This document shows positions 15,595 to 24,435 of a DNA stretch of 64,000 bases, piece by piece. The stretch covers positions 416-64,415 of the forward strand of contig NZ_LMPU01000009.1 of the NCBI RefSeq assembly GCF_001423945.1, read 5' to 3'. The position numbers and the translations under genes were made by a program. The notes beneath the pieces were generated by a model. That model ran no database searches and was not told the DNA's origin. It saw only the letters and a program-made list of their open reading frames with translations. This stretch comes from Pedobacter sp. Leaf194 (GTDB lineage: Bacteria > Bacteroidota > Bacteroidia > Sphingobacteriales > Sphingobacteriaceae). The first letter of the stretch is position 1, and every line of letters begins with the position of its first letter.

Positions 15595-18009
15595 ATGCCC
15601 CGATTTGCTTTTATCAGAGTGAAAATTTTTGTGTATTTGTTTGCAACGGTTTGTTCCGCGTTACTTGGTGTCACTTTTATTAAGGAAGTCCCTTGGCAAG
15701 ATGTTATCAATCAACTGGAAGCACATACCCAAAACTTTCCTCAAGAAAAAGTCCACATTCATACCGATAAACCTTTTTATGCCCTTGGTGAAGATATTTG
15801 GTTAAAAGCATACGTCGTCATCGCTGCAAATAATAAGCTTTCGGGTATAAGCAAGGTATTACATGTAGACCTTGTTGATGAAAATAATGAAGTTAAAAAT
15901 TCTTCCGTTTTTGAACTCAATGGAGGTGTAGGACATGGCAGCATTTTATTAAAAGATTCTCTGAAAGCAGGCCGTTACAGCTTACGGGCATACACGAAAT
16001 ATATGCTTAACTATGATCATGATTTCATGTTTGAAAAGACCGTGATTATTGGTGATGCAGCGCAGATAGAAGAGCAAAAAAAGGAGATCATTGAAAAAAA
16101 CAAACTGGAAGTACTATTTTTTCCAGAGGGTGGGAATTTTGTAAACGGCTTACGGAGCAAAGTTGGAATAAAGGCTGTGCTTTATAACGGCCTTGGAACA
16201 TCAATTTCCGGAAAAATTGTAACACTAACAGGGAGAGAAGTTATAGGATTCAAAACACAGCATGCCGGCATTGGAGTTACAGCTTTTACTCCCGAAAGTG
16301 GTGAGCACTACAAAGCGGAGGTAGAGATGCCTGACGGAAGCATTACAACATTTGTCGTGCCGGAAGCCCTCAAGGAAGGGCACGTGATTTCGGTCAACGG
16401 GGTAGAAAATGAGGTGTTAGTTACGGTGAATAGCAATGTCGCTAAGAAAGGGAGGATGTATGTCATTGCACAATCCGGTGGAAGAGTATATACATCTTTC
16501 GGAATTGATAGTAACAAAAACACCATCACCGTAAAAATCTCAGAGTCTACCTTCCCCACTGGCATTGTTCAGTTTACTCTTTTTGATGCCTCGAATATAC
16601 CTGTTGCCGAGTGTCTATATTTTGTAAATAACAATGACCAACTTAGGCTTGAGCTTAAACAACTGACTGAGACACTGCTCGTCAAAAAAAAGGCAGTCTT
16701 AGCATTGCAAGCCAGTGACTTTGAGGGAAGACCTGCTGAAGGCAATTTTTCAGTTTCTGTTACGGATCTCGGTAAAGTACCATCTGACGAAGATGACCAA
16801 CCGACAGTTCTTTCAAATCTTCTCCTAACCTCTGACTTAAAGGGATATATCGAAAAACCGAATTACTATTTTAGTTCACACAGTCTTGAAAAGAGAAAAC
16901 AACTTGATAATTTAATGCTTACCCAAGGCTGGCGAAGGTTTAAATGGACTGACATCATCGAGAAACGCTACCCTGAACTCAAATTGCTGCCCGAACAGGG
17001 TATTGAAATCTCGGGAATAGCTTCAACCCTCGGCGGTAAAGCGGTACCAAAGGCGAAAGTAATGCTTTTTTCAGCAACCCAAGACTTTAATCTAATGCTG
17101 GATACCATCGCAGACGGGCAAGGGCGTTTTGTCTTTGATAGGCTAAATTTTCCTGAAACTGTTTCGTTAATGCTGAAGACAAAAGCCATTAAAGGTGGCG
17201 AAAATATTAATATCACTATTGACCGCAACCCGACCGTTAAAACCGACAAAGTCTATCCTATACAGGAGAGCGATATAACAGCATATCTAAAGGCGACGAA
17301 AGCACAGTTTAAAGCCCGGCAAAAATCTCTGGTAAAATCCAACGAAATAAATCTCAAAACCGTTGAAATTAAAGGAGCGTCAGTTAAAAAGATTAAAAAT
17401 TCTAAAAATCTGACTGGCGTAGCAAATTATGCATATGATGCTACTTTTATGGAACAATATACAAGTTTTCTAAGTGCTGTTGGACGAATGGGCGGCGTTA
17501 CAGTAGGAAGCAATGGCAAAGTTAACAGCAATAGAACCGGAAAATCCTTATACGTATTACTAGATGGTGTTCCAATAAATCAGGACCAAGATGATGTATT
17601 AAAATATATCAGCCAAGACGACGTTGAAGGGGTCGAGCTCCTACTGTCACCTGGGTACACAATTGTTTATGGCATGGAGGCAAGCGCTGGCGTTATGCAC
17701 GTTACAACCAAACGAGGGAGAAATGCCGTAGCAATACCATCAGGAAATTCAATAGTTGTGAAAAATAAAGGTTTTGCCGTTGAGAGGGAGTTTTATATGC
17801 CAGATTATGACAAACAGAATTATAGCCAAAACTTTCTAGATTTAGGAAGCACTATTTATTGGAATCCTATAGTTAAAACAGACAAGAATGGGAAAGCAAC
17901 TTTCAACTTCTTTACCGCCGGTACACCTGGTATTTATAAGGTAGTGATTGAAGGGATTGATAATAAAGGAAGTTTTGGCCGAAAGGCATTTTTTTTAAAC
18001 ATTCAATAA
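15595..18009 (+). CDS. MG2-like / TonB-plug domain protein without a barrel
   Basis: 804 residues. An amino-terminal hydrophobic segment (about 10-27) is followed by an alpha-2-macroglobulin MG2-like domain at about 50-135 (EKVHIHTDKPFYALGEDIWLK). Further beta domains follow, with a carboxypeptidase-regulatory-like unit at about 465-540. A TonB-receptor plug-like domain occupies about 600-705 (LYVLLDGVPIN, GMEASAGVMHVTTKRG). The carboxyl end is another macroglobulin-like strand set (WNPIVKTDKNGKATFNFF). No outer-membrane barrel follows the plug. This architecture is widespread in Bacteroidota and unassigned. It is probably periplasmic or surface-exposed. Confidence 0.8.
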   Translation: MPRFAFIRVKIFVYLFATVCSALLGVTFIKEVPWQDVINQLEAHTQNFPQEKVHIHTDKPFYALGEDIWLKAYVVIAANNKLSGISKVLHVDLVDENNEVKNSSVFELNGGVGHGSILLKDSLKAGRYSLRAYTKYMLNYDHDFMFEKTVIIGDAAQIEEQKKEIIEKNKLEVLFFPEGGNFVNGLRSKVGIKAVLYNGLGTSISGKIVTLTGREVIGFKTQHAGIGVTAFTPESGEHYKAEVEMPDGSITTFVVPEALKEGHVISVNGVENEVLVTVNSNVAKKGRMYVIAQSGGRVYTSFGIDSNKNTITVKISESTFPTGIVQFTLFDASNIPVAECLYFVNNNDQLRLELKQLTETLLVKKKAVLALQASDFEGRPAEGNFSVSVTDLGKVPSDEDDQPTVLSNLLLTSDLKGYIEKPNYYFSSHSLEKRKQLDNLMLTQGWRRFKWTDIIEKRYPELKLLPEQGIEISGIASTLGGKAVPKAKVMLFSATQDFNLMLDTIADGQGRFVFDRLNFPETVSLMLKTKAIKGGENINITIDRNPTVKTDKVYPIQESDITAYLKATKAQFKARQKSLVKSNEINLKTVEIKGASVKKIKNSKNLTGVANYAYDATFMEQYTSFLSAVGRMGGVTVGSNGKVNSNRTGKSLYVLLDGVPINQDQDDVLKYISQDDVEGVELLLSPGYTIVYGMEASAGVMHVTTKRGRNAVAIPSGNSIVVKNKGFAVEREFYMPDYDKQNYSQNFLDLGSTIYWNPIVKTDKNGKATFNFFTAGTPGIYKVVIEGIDNKGSFGRKAFFLNIQ

Positions 18010-18145
18010 TTAATAGGAGAATTGTGTGTTTAAAATAAAATTCATGGATATCATCCAGTGAATAACAAATTCCCAGAAGTTAAAAACTCGAAAAAGAAGA
18101 TATCATTTCATTTTTCACCAATAATAATTTTAATACAACAACATT

Positions 18146-19306
18146 TTACTGGCGGTTGAAAAATTCCAGCATTGTCTTCAATGAATTCTCTGAGTGCATT
18201 TTCTCACCATTTTCAAGCGAAACCCCGGCTGCATTTGCCGCTCTTTGTCGCATCTTTATTTCATAAGCTAAGATAGCCTCTTTCAAGGAACCGTACTCAT
18301 AAGAAGTCAGACATTCAGATAGTTCAAGCGCATCGAGCATTGCCATATTTGCACCTTCTCCTGCAAATGGTGGCATTACATGAGCGGCATCGCCAATGAT
18401 GGTGAGGTTTGGAAGACTTTGCCAGGTTTGGTTTAAAGGTGCACAGTAAATTGGCCGCGGAATAAATGGAATCGCTGCATGCTCAAGCAATGTATGCCAA
18501 ATATCACTCCAGTCAGAATATTCGTTTTTAAACCAGTCCAGAACCGCTGTGCGATCTGAGAAGTTAATGTTGCGATCTTTTGACCACATTTCATCGGCTT
18601 TAAAACTTATGTAAAATCCGAGCTCACCACCTGCTTTCTGCCCCATTAAAATGTTTTTCCCCTTTCCGAAAGCCATGATTTTACCACCGTTAATTAGTGA
18701 ATCGAATTGCGGAACCGCTTTTTTAGCGTCATAAATATTACCTTCCAACATGGTTACTCCAGAGTAAAAAGGCTTAACATCTGTTATGTAAGGTCTGATT
18801 TTAGAATTTGCGCCATCAGAACCGATAACGACATCTGAATAAACAGACAGTCCATTTTTAAAATGTAGCATCCAGCCTTCCTTATACTGTGTCATAGCAG
18901 TAAAATGACTGTTCCAAACGATAGTTTCCGGCTGCAAAGACTCTAATAATATTTTTCTCAAAGCGCCGCGGTCAATTTCAGGACGAAAGTTCGCATCGCC
19001 GAAATCTTTTTCGATATTCTTTTCATGATCACTGAAAAAGATTTCCGCCTGATGGTTTAAGATTAAAGTTTTGTCTGCCCCCGGCATGAAATTATTTTCG
19101 AACTCGGTTAACAAATCAGCTTTAATTAAAGCTGCCATTCCCGACGCCTCATGCATATCGAGTGGTGCGCCTTGTACACGTGCATCTTTATTGATGTCTC
19201 TTTCATATACTTTCACATCGGCGCCTTTAAGCTGTAACAGCCTGGCCAACGTTAAACCACCCGGGCCGCCACCGATAATTGCGATTTTCTTATTATTGAT
19301 TTGCAT
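18146..19306 (-). CDS. TetX-like FAD-dependent monooxygenase
   Basis: 386 residues of the PHBH/TetX flavoprotein monooxygenase class. FAD-binding GGGPGG (12-17) is followed by VYERD, and GAPLDMHEASG resembles the TetX GGTLDLHKGSG. FRPEIDRGALRKILL parallels the TetX PEINRNDLRAILL. The second FAD motif GDAAHVMPPFAGEGAN starts near 305. The substrate-pocket region GELGFYISF differs from the GALHFGISF I recall for TetX, so the tetracycline-contacting His is absent. It is the second gene after an AraC regulator, 27 bp apart. Substrate is uncertain: possibly an aromatic antibiotic or metabolite. Confidence 0.85.
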   Translation of the reverse strand: MQINNKKIAIIGGGPGGLTLARLLQLKGADVKVYERDINKDARVQGAPLDMHEASGMAALIKADLLTEFENNFMPGADKTLILNHQAEIFFSDHEKNIEKDFGDANFRPEIDRGALRKILLESLQPETIVWNSHFTAMTQYKEGWMLHFKNGLSVYSDVVIGSDGANSKIRPYITDVKPFYSGVTMLEGNIYDAKKAVPQFDSLINGGKIMAFGKGKNILMGQKAGGELGFYISFKADEMWSKDRNINFSDRTAVLDWFKNEYSDWSDIWHTLLEHAAIPFIPRPIYCAPLNQTWQSLPNLTIIGDAAHVMPPFAGEGANMAMLDALELSECLTSYEYGSLKEAILAYEIKMRQRAANAAGVSLENGEKMHSENSLKTMLEFFNRQ

Positions 19307-19333
19307 ATTCTTTATCTGTTTGAATATGCAAAA

Positions 19334-20092
19334 CTATGCTGTCTTAAAGGAAGATAATAGTATAAATCGGTCGTTTTGATTTTTAAAAAGTACTTTGGGC
19401 ACAACGCCAGAAAACTTTTTTATTTCTTTGATAAAATGGGTTTGATCTGCAAAATTAAGCTCCGGGAAAAGTTTTCCTTGTGCAATATGATCCAATGAAG
19501 CCCGAAAGCGGATTATGTTGCAAAATGATTTTAAAGAAATACCAAATTGCTGATTAAAATATCGGTTCATCTGTCTACTGCTCCAACCAACGTTTTCAGA
19601 AAGTTCTTTTACGGTAACAGAGCCGTGCATTTTGTAGATGAGGTCAAACAATTTCTTTTTGCGAGGGTCGATTTCTGTTGGGATGCGGGATCTTATTTTT
19701 TGTGATGCCAACCCACAAAAGCTTTCAAAAGTTTTAAGATCTTGAAGATTGATATCCCAAAAACCGTTAGCTAATATTTTTCCATCATCAACAATAGCTG
19801 AAATGGTTTCACGAAAGATATATTCAACGGCAAGCGGCCTAAAACTTACCGCAAATCTCAAACTTTTGGCAGGTATGAACCCGCTTTCATGATATTGCGT
19901 ACCTAAACCAAGCAGTACAACTTTGAAAGACTCGTTGCCTGACAGTATAAAAAACAGATCTATCCGGCCATCCGGTAGCCCGACCGTTTCCTTATCATTG
20001 TCTGAATCATTCTGGAGCACCCAAAAACTTTCCACGAAGTCCGAAAGATCATCATCTGGCTTGATTTGTTTATAATAGATGCCATTAACCAT
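19334..20092 (-). CDS. AraC-family transcriptional regulator
   Basis: 252 residues. The amino half (IKPDDDLSDFVESFWVLQN, LPDGRIDLFFILSG) is the DUF6597-type sensor domain common in Bacteroidota. The carboxyl half is a double AraC helix-turn-helix: VTVKELSENVGWSSRQMNRYF at about 159-179, and FADQTHFIKEIKKFSGVVP near the end, where Gln replaces the commoner Ser. It lies 27 bp upstream of the TetX-like monooxygenase gene in the same orientation, so it probably controls its own operon. Confidence 0.88.
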   Translation of the reverse strand: MVNGIYYKQIKPDDDLSDFVESFWVLQNDSDNDKETVGLPDGRIDLFFILSGNESFKVVLLGLGTQYHESGFIPAKSLRFAVSFRPLAVEYIFRETISAIVDDGKILANGFWDINLQDLKTFESFCGLASQKIRSRIPTEIDPRKKKLFDLIYKMHGSVTVKELSENVGWSSRQMNRYFNQQFGISLKSFCNIIRFRASLDHIAQGKLFPELNFADQTHFIKEIKKFSGVVPKVLFKNQNDRFILLSSFKTA

Positions 20093-20217
20093 ATTTAGGG
20101 TTTGATTGAAAATGGAACAGTTCTAGATTCTACTCAGCTACACGCTGAAGTGCAGTTAGCGGGTAAAAATATATTCAGCTACGAACGGCGACGGGAGAAC
20201 AGATGAATATAATAAAA

Positions 20218-21270
20218 TTATTTAGAGCCAGGTTTTGACAATAGTTTATAGGGCTTATTATCCAAAATTGATTGAATGGCAGCCGCAATGTCATAAAGAT
20301 TACCTTGCCTTTGATTAGAGAGGATAACGATTGTCCTTTCTTTAGTATTGTCAGCTATTACTAATGCCTGGTAATGTAAAGCAGTACCATCGTGTGTATG
20401 TGTTACAACCTTATTATCTTCCATATTACCCCCGCCTAAGCCAGATTGCTTGTCAGCAGAAACTGGCGTAATAATCTCTTTTGTAGATGCGGGGCTAATC
20501 AGGCAAAAGTTATTGATGCATTGAGACCATTTATAAAAATCATCGATATTTAAGCAAGTCCACCCAGAAATCGGCACTTCCAGGCCATCCTGTTTAAAAT
20601 CATCATTAAATGATTTCGCCACCATTGAATCGCCTTCATTCGGGTCGACTATACCATTACTGATACCCGCGACTTTGAGCATATTCTCTTGAACAAAATG
20701 CTTAAAAGAAAGACCTGTTACTTTTTCGATTATTTGCCTGCGTAAAAACGTGTTGTTATTGTTATAAGCATAGCTGCTTCCGGGCTCGAATTCTAATTTT
20801 TCAAGGGATTGCAAATCTTTCCAGTTATCATCATCACTATGAACCGTCCGATATTTTATATCAGGCAAGCCGCTGGTGTACTGCAATAAGTTCTTCACAC
20901 TTATTTTTTTCGCCCAAGGTAGTAACTGTGGAAAAAACTTAGACAAGTTATCTTTTATACTTAGCTTACCTTGTTCCTGAAGCATCATAATCCCTACGGC
21001 ATCAAATTCTTTTGCTATTGAGCCAATATGAAAGCGATGATGTACGTTGAGCAGATTTTCTTTTGATGCGTCTGCATAGCCTATTGCCTTTCTAACTATT
21101 ACTTTTCCACAATCTGCAACTAATATATTCCCGTTGAAAACGCCTGATTCATTTGCTTTAACCAAAAATTCGTCTATTATCTTCGCTTTATCATTCTGTG
21201 CGAAGGTCCGTGTTCCTGTTAAAATGGCTAATAGAAAAACGAATTTGATAGTGCAATCATGTTTGCTCAT
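20218..21270 (-). CDS. Exported serine hydrolase, class C beta-lactamase/PBP4* fold
   Basis: 350 residues from ATG 21270. An in-frame start 39 nt upstream would put extra residues before the signal peptide (IKFVFLLAILTGTRTFAQ). The nucleophile motif is SxxK, Ser84-Ile-Ala-Lys87, and the second motif lies in SSYAYNNNN (YxN type). HTHDGTALHY near the carboxyl end is in the position of the KTG/HxG motif. The domain is the beta-lactamase/transpeptidase-like fold of esterases, D-aminopeptidases and PBP4*. The substrate is not predictable, and classical resistance is unlikely. Periplasmic and monocistronic. Confidence 0.85.
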   Translation of the reverse strand: MSKHDCTIKFVFLLAILTGTRTFAQNDKAKIIDEFLVKANESGVFNGNILVADCGKVIVRKAIGYADASKENLLNVHHRFHIGSIAKEFDAVGIMMLQEQGKLSIKDNLSKFFPQLLPWAKKISVKNLLQYTSGLPDIKYRTVHSDDDNWKDLQSLEKLEFEPGSSYAYNNNNTFLRRQIIEKVTGLSFKHFVQENMLKVAGISNGIVDPNEGDSMVAKSFNDDFKQDGLEVPISGWTCLNIDDFYKWSQCINNFCLISPASTKEIITPVSADKQSGLGGGNMEDNKVVTHTHDGTALHYQALVIADNTKERTIVILSNQRQGNLYDIAAAIQSILDNKPYKLLSKPGSK

Positions 21271-21286
21271 GAACTTTAATTTTCTA

Positions 21287-21321
21287 TTTGAGACAGCATC
21301 GAAATTCATTTGTTACATTTG
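21287..21321 (+). promoter_or_regulatory. Predicted Bacteroidota-type promoter
   Basis: TTTG at 21287-21290 and TACATTTG at 21314-21321 match both consensus elements exactly, with a 23-nt spacer that is slightly long. It points rightwards into the 29-codon frame at 21343 and away from the serine hydrolase gene. Confidence 0.4.
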
Positions 21322-21342
21322 AACCTTTAAAAATCAACAGTT

Positions 21343-21432
21343 ATGTCTTTGAGAGGATTTAAAATTTTCATTAGATTGATTATTTTTAAAAAGGCCTATT
21401 ACTTCACGGAGATTTACAATCAAGCTTTGTAG
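21343..21432 (+). CDS. Possible 29-residue small protein
   Basis: ATG to TAG, 29 residues, basic and hydrophobic (SLRGFKIFIRLIIFKKAYYF then TEIYNQAL), 22 nt downstream of a good promoter match. No homology can be claimed. It could be a short amphipathic peptide or a chance frame. The promoter is the main reason to list it. Confidence 0.3.
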   Translation: MSLRGFKIFIRLIIFKKAYYFTEIYNQAL

Positions 21433-21486
21433 TTTAGAAGCGCAATCCGGGCGATGGATTCCTATTCAGCTATTGGAGACGACACC

Positions 21487-21924
21487 TTACTGCTTACACA
21501 CCCGCAGCACAATTCTTTTGCCATTTCTTCTAACTGCAAATAAGCCGATTGCACCAACGGACAGAACTAATATCGGCGCATAATCATCCAATGGGCAAGG
21601 TATGTTTGTAAAATTGTAGAGGATGTTGTTTGTGCAATCAGTGCCACCGATACAGCATGCAGTGGCTGGTGAGTAAATTGAAACAGTTGTAAACCTCGGG
21701 CAGATTGCGGTATTAGCCGTAAATGTAGAAAATGGGGCATCATAACGTGGTAGCAGGAAATTCAATCCACTACCATTACCATTTCGCTGATAATAAATCA
21801 TTGTGCCACCTTGCTTGCCACAGCCAACAAGATTCTGAGCAAATGCCTGGGTTAAGAAAGCAGATGCTAGTAAGATAAATGTGAGAACGCGTATAGATTT
21901 GTTATTGCAAAACGCGTGGACCAT
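21487..21924 (-). CDS. Small exported Cys-rich protein with carboxyl-terminal sorting-signal-like tail
   Basis: 145 residues. A signal peptide (VLTFILLASAFLTQAFAQ) is followed by a mature domain rich in Cys (GCGKQGG, ICPRF, ACCIGGTDC, IPC). The protein ends in PLDD, a hydrophobic stretch (YAPILVLSVGAIGLFAV) and a basic RRNGKR tail. This tripartite ending resembles PEP-CTERM-type sorting signals recognised by exosortases, including the Pro-Ile-Asp variants in Bacteroidota. Eleven residues follow the Arg cluster, longer than usual. No exosortase gene lies in the window. Function is unknown; it may be surface or pilus-like. Confidence 0.65.
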   Translation of the reverse strand: MVHAFCNNKSIRVLTFILLASAFLTQAFAQNLVGCGKQGGTMIYYQRNGNGSGLNFLLPRYDAPFSTFTANTAICPRFTTVSIYSPATACCIGGTDCTNNILYNFTNIPCPLDDYAPILVLSVGAIGLFAVRRNGKRIVLRVCKQ

Positions 21925-22182
21925 ATTCGAAATTACGAACCATCTTTAAGCAAACGCTCGTTCATTTCGTTCAATTCAAATTGCGTGGCTTGTAGTTTCA
22001 TCACATTCCTTAGTGTGTAGTATTTCTTAATTGCATTAAAAAAGCGCTAGTTGCATTCATTAGATGCTTCAGTTAGAATCTGACCTGTGCTCATACATGA
22101 TCACCGTTTATCCAAATAAAAATGAAGGAGGGCGTACTTCGGCAGATCGGAGGGTGCTTTTAAAAGGAGGAAAAATTTTATC

Positions 22183-22674
22183 TTGTTAAACAACATGGGA
22201 GAAATACATGATGTGACAATTAATAGCGATGATGAAATTTTGATACTCCACCAAATTTATGTTTTTAAGCGGCGCAAGATTAGAAAGTACAGCTATTTAT
22301 TGAAACAGTTCGAAGCCAGTTCGGCTAGCATGCAATTCAAGAGGAACAAAACCAGCATTTACAACGAGTGGCCAAATCGTAAAGGCGACAGATCTTGTCA
22401 AGTCATCATTGGTGATAGAGCAGCATACATCAACTTCAATGCCATTTACTTAGGGATTGCCAACATGGATTTTAATAGGCGACCATTTATAGAGGGTGAA
22501 GTTTATGTTCTCAATTTGACGAAACAAACAGTGACATTAATGTATGATGATCGGGGATGCGACCTAATTTCGCCCAACGCTGAGTTATTAGGAAAATACT
22601 ATAAAAAACTTACAAATCTCATCTTAGAATTAAACAGACCTGAAATCACGCAGCGCCTACAGGTCGGAAGTTAG
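22183..22674 (+). CDS. DUF3885-like protein
   Basis: 163 residues from TTG 22183. An unusually strong SD for this genome (AAGGAGG ending at 22170) precedes it by 12 nt, whereas the alternative ATG at 22195 would be 24 nt away. The carboxyl part, VTLMYDDRGCDLISPNAELL followed by YYKKLTNLILELNRPEI, resembles the end of DUF3885 proteins (YDDRGLD...YDRE). The family has no assigned function. There is no signal peptide. It is flanked by unrelated small genes, so context gives no clue. Confidence 0.6.
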   Translation: MLNNMGEIHDVTINSDDEILILHQIYVFKRRKIRKYSYLLKQFEASSASMQFKRNKTSIYNEWPNRKGDRSCQVIIGDRAAYINFNAIYLGIANMDFNRRPFIEGEVYVLNLTKQTVTLMYDDRGCDLISPNAELLGKYYKKLTNLILELNRPEITQRLQVGS

Positions 22675-22976
22675 CCATAAATTTCAGTCGATTTCGAGAT
22701 TGTTCCTTACGACTATTGCATCTAAGCCGAAACTAAACATCAATCCATATTCATCGAAACGGAAGCTATCTACAAATGAATTTTAAATCATAAAAAAGAT
22801 AGATTTTACTACGCAAATAATTCGAAATTTACGCTTTGTGTAAAAACGAACGTTTTTTTTAACCGATAAAATCAAGTTATAACAGGTATGTGGGATAAAT
22901 ATCAGCACGACAATGACAAACTAAAGAAAGGCTTATTTTCATGTATCTTGTCTCACTTATTGAATGAATATCTATT
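22675..22976. other. 302-bp intergenic region with possible weak copy of the dispersed repeat
   Basis: At 22700-22735, TTCCTTACGACTATTGCATCTAAGC loosely resembles the head of repeat copy D (CTACGCGTGTGCATCTAAGC). The remainder is AT-rich, includes a T-tract near 22853, and shows no gene. Confidence 0.3.
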
Positions 22977-23438
22977 ATGAAAGGCATAAAGGCGACCATT
23001 AGAACCTGGCTTCTAAATGTAATCAATGATGGATCCTGGCAGCGATTTAACGACTTGCATATTGACGAAATCAGTAGAGATTTTTCACATCGAGCTGCTT
23101 GGTTTAGCGGCGGCGTAGCGTGTTATATTCACGCAAGGGCCATTATCGAAGAGCTTGATTTGCCTTTTACCGTAGAATTAGTATTCCACTTGAAATCCAA
23201 AAAAAAGAAAATCGATCATATTTTCAAACGTTTGAGTGCCCTGGATAAAAATCTCGATGACACACCACCCTCTTTATACGTTTTTAGAAATGACTGGAAA
23301 GGGCTTCACGAAACGAGAAAAAAGGGCACGAAATTACAAGATTTCGCCGATGACAAAATCTTGAAAGGGAGTTTTTACTATTTTCAGGTCTTCAATGACG
23401 ACGATAACGATATAAGGAGAGTGTTATATCTTATTTAA
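22977..23438 (+). CDS. Hypothetical protein
   Basis: 153 residues, cytosolic, charged (lysine-rich KSKKKKIDHIFKRL near residue 73). Notable segments are AAWFSGGVACYIHARAIIEEL and PPSLYVFRNDWKGLHETRKKG. The carboxyl end is acidic then basic (FNDDDNDIRRVLYLI). No family is recognised. Neighbours are also small proteins of unknown role, with gaps of 302 and 212 bp, so it is probably transcribed alone. Confidence 0.55.
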   Translation: MKGIKATIRTWLLNVINDGSWQRFNDLHIDEISRDFSHRAAWFSGGVACYIHARAIIEELDLPFTVELVFHLKSKKKKIDHIFKRLSALDKNLDDTPPSLYVFRNDWKGLHETRKKGTKLQDFADDKILKGSFYYFQVFNDDDNDIRRVLYLI

Positions 23439-23650
23439 CAAATCGTTCGATCGAAAAAACGATTGGATTGCCTCATACACCAATAAATTGGATTGTGCAA
23501 TAGCGAGTGGTTACATGACAAATTTTCACAAATTGGCGGGAAATTATCTTTAACCTGTTATATTGCATAAGAAATTATTTCCAGCCGCCAACATCGTAAG
23601 TCTTGGAGCCGTGCGTGTAATAATGTAAAACAAAATCGCTGAACCGAAAA

Positions 23651-24118
23651 ATGACCAACCTGAATTACGTCCTTATCTTTTTCCTATGTATGATGCTATC
23701 CTGCAACGCGGAGAGGAAATTCGACAAAGAAATCTGGCTGAAAAGCAGTGATGTAAATGATACCAAAAACCCACGAGCTCACATGACAAAGGACCTTTTG
23801 GAAAATCGCTTGAAAACCGGTATTACCAGGGATTCAGTATTGGCTTTATTAGGCAAACCATATAAAGAAGGCATAGAAAATAGACTTCCGAAGGGGATGG
23901 AAATTCCAGATTCACTATCTTTTTCTAACAAAGAAAACTTAAAACAAAAAAATAATGATCGAGGTACTGACAGAATTGACGCCTTTATACGCTTAAACGC
24001 CCAGCCCGACACATTGATGCTATATCCTGTCGGTTGGTCAATGATCGACCCTATTTTCTTAGTAATTAAATTGGACAACAAGGGCATGGCCGCTGATTTC
24101 TGGATTGAGGAACACTGA
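23651..24118 (+). CDS. Lipoprotein with BamE/SmpA-like motif
   Basis: 155 residues. Signal and lipobox VLIFFLCMMLSC place Cys18 at the lipid anchor. TKDLLENRLKTGITRDSVLA followed by LLGKPY matches the BamE/OmlA-type element (a short helix, then a G-x-(T/S)-x-x-x-(V/L)-x-x-x-(L/F)-G-x-P turn). The rest, including LYPVGWSMIDPIFLVIKLD, fits the two-layer fold of such domains. It is unlikely to be BamE itself because Bacteroidota carry many stand-alone copies. Probably facing the periplasm. A hairpin follows the stop codon. Confidence 0.7.
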   Translation: MTNLNYVLIFFLCMMLSCNAERKFDKEIWLKSSDVNDTKNPRAHMTKDLLENRLKTGITRDSVLALLGKPYKEGIENRLPKGMEIPDSLSFSNKENLKQKNNDRGTDRIDAFIRLNAQPDTLMLYPVGWSMIDPIFLVIKLDNKGMAADFWIEEH

Positions 24119-24132
24119 ATAACGAAAGGAAG

Positions 24133-24156
24133 AAGATAATAACTACCCATTATCTT
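24133..24156 (+). terminator. Probable terminator after the BamE-like lipoprotein gene
   Basis: AAGATAAT (24133-24140) pairs with ATTATCTT (24149-24156) around an 8-nt loop, and flanking GGAAGA/TCTTTCC-like bases extend it imperfectly. It follows the stop codon by 14 nt. No strong T-run follows. The rest of the 317-bp gap to 24435 shows no gene. Confidence 0.45.
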
Positions 24157-24435
24157 TAGTTCTTTCCTGTCTACATTTTATCCTCTGCAGGTATACTGAT
24201 TAATCAACGTTATGGTAATCGGGCTACATGTAAGTTTCAGGTATTTCGATTATTATATGATTTAGAGCGAATCGACGAGATAAGGAATAGTTTCGTGCTA
24301 AAACCTTAGAAATGTTGTGGTCCTAATTTTTCTGCCTCTCCCCCTTTAAATCGAAAACAAAGGGCTAAAATTGATTGGTTAAAGATTGCAACGGAGCTCG
24401 TAGCAGATGTTTGTTTAGTTGACCTTAATATGGAT

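Noticed and set aside
18146-19306. Calling the monooxygenase a tetracycline resistance gene tet(X)
   Set aside because: The substrate-pocket segment differs from TetX at the residues I recall as contacting tetracycline. Only TetX-like is supported.
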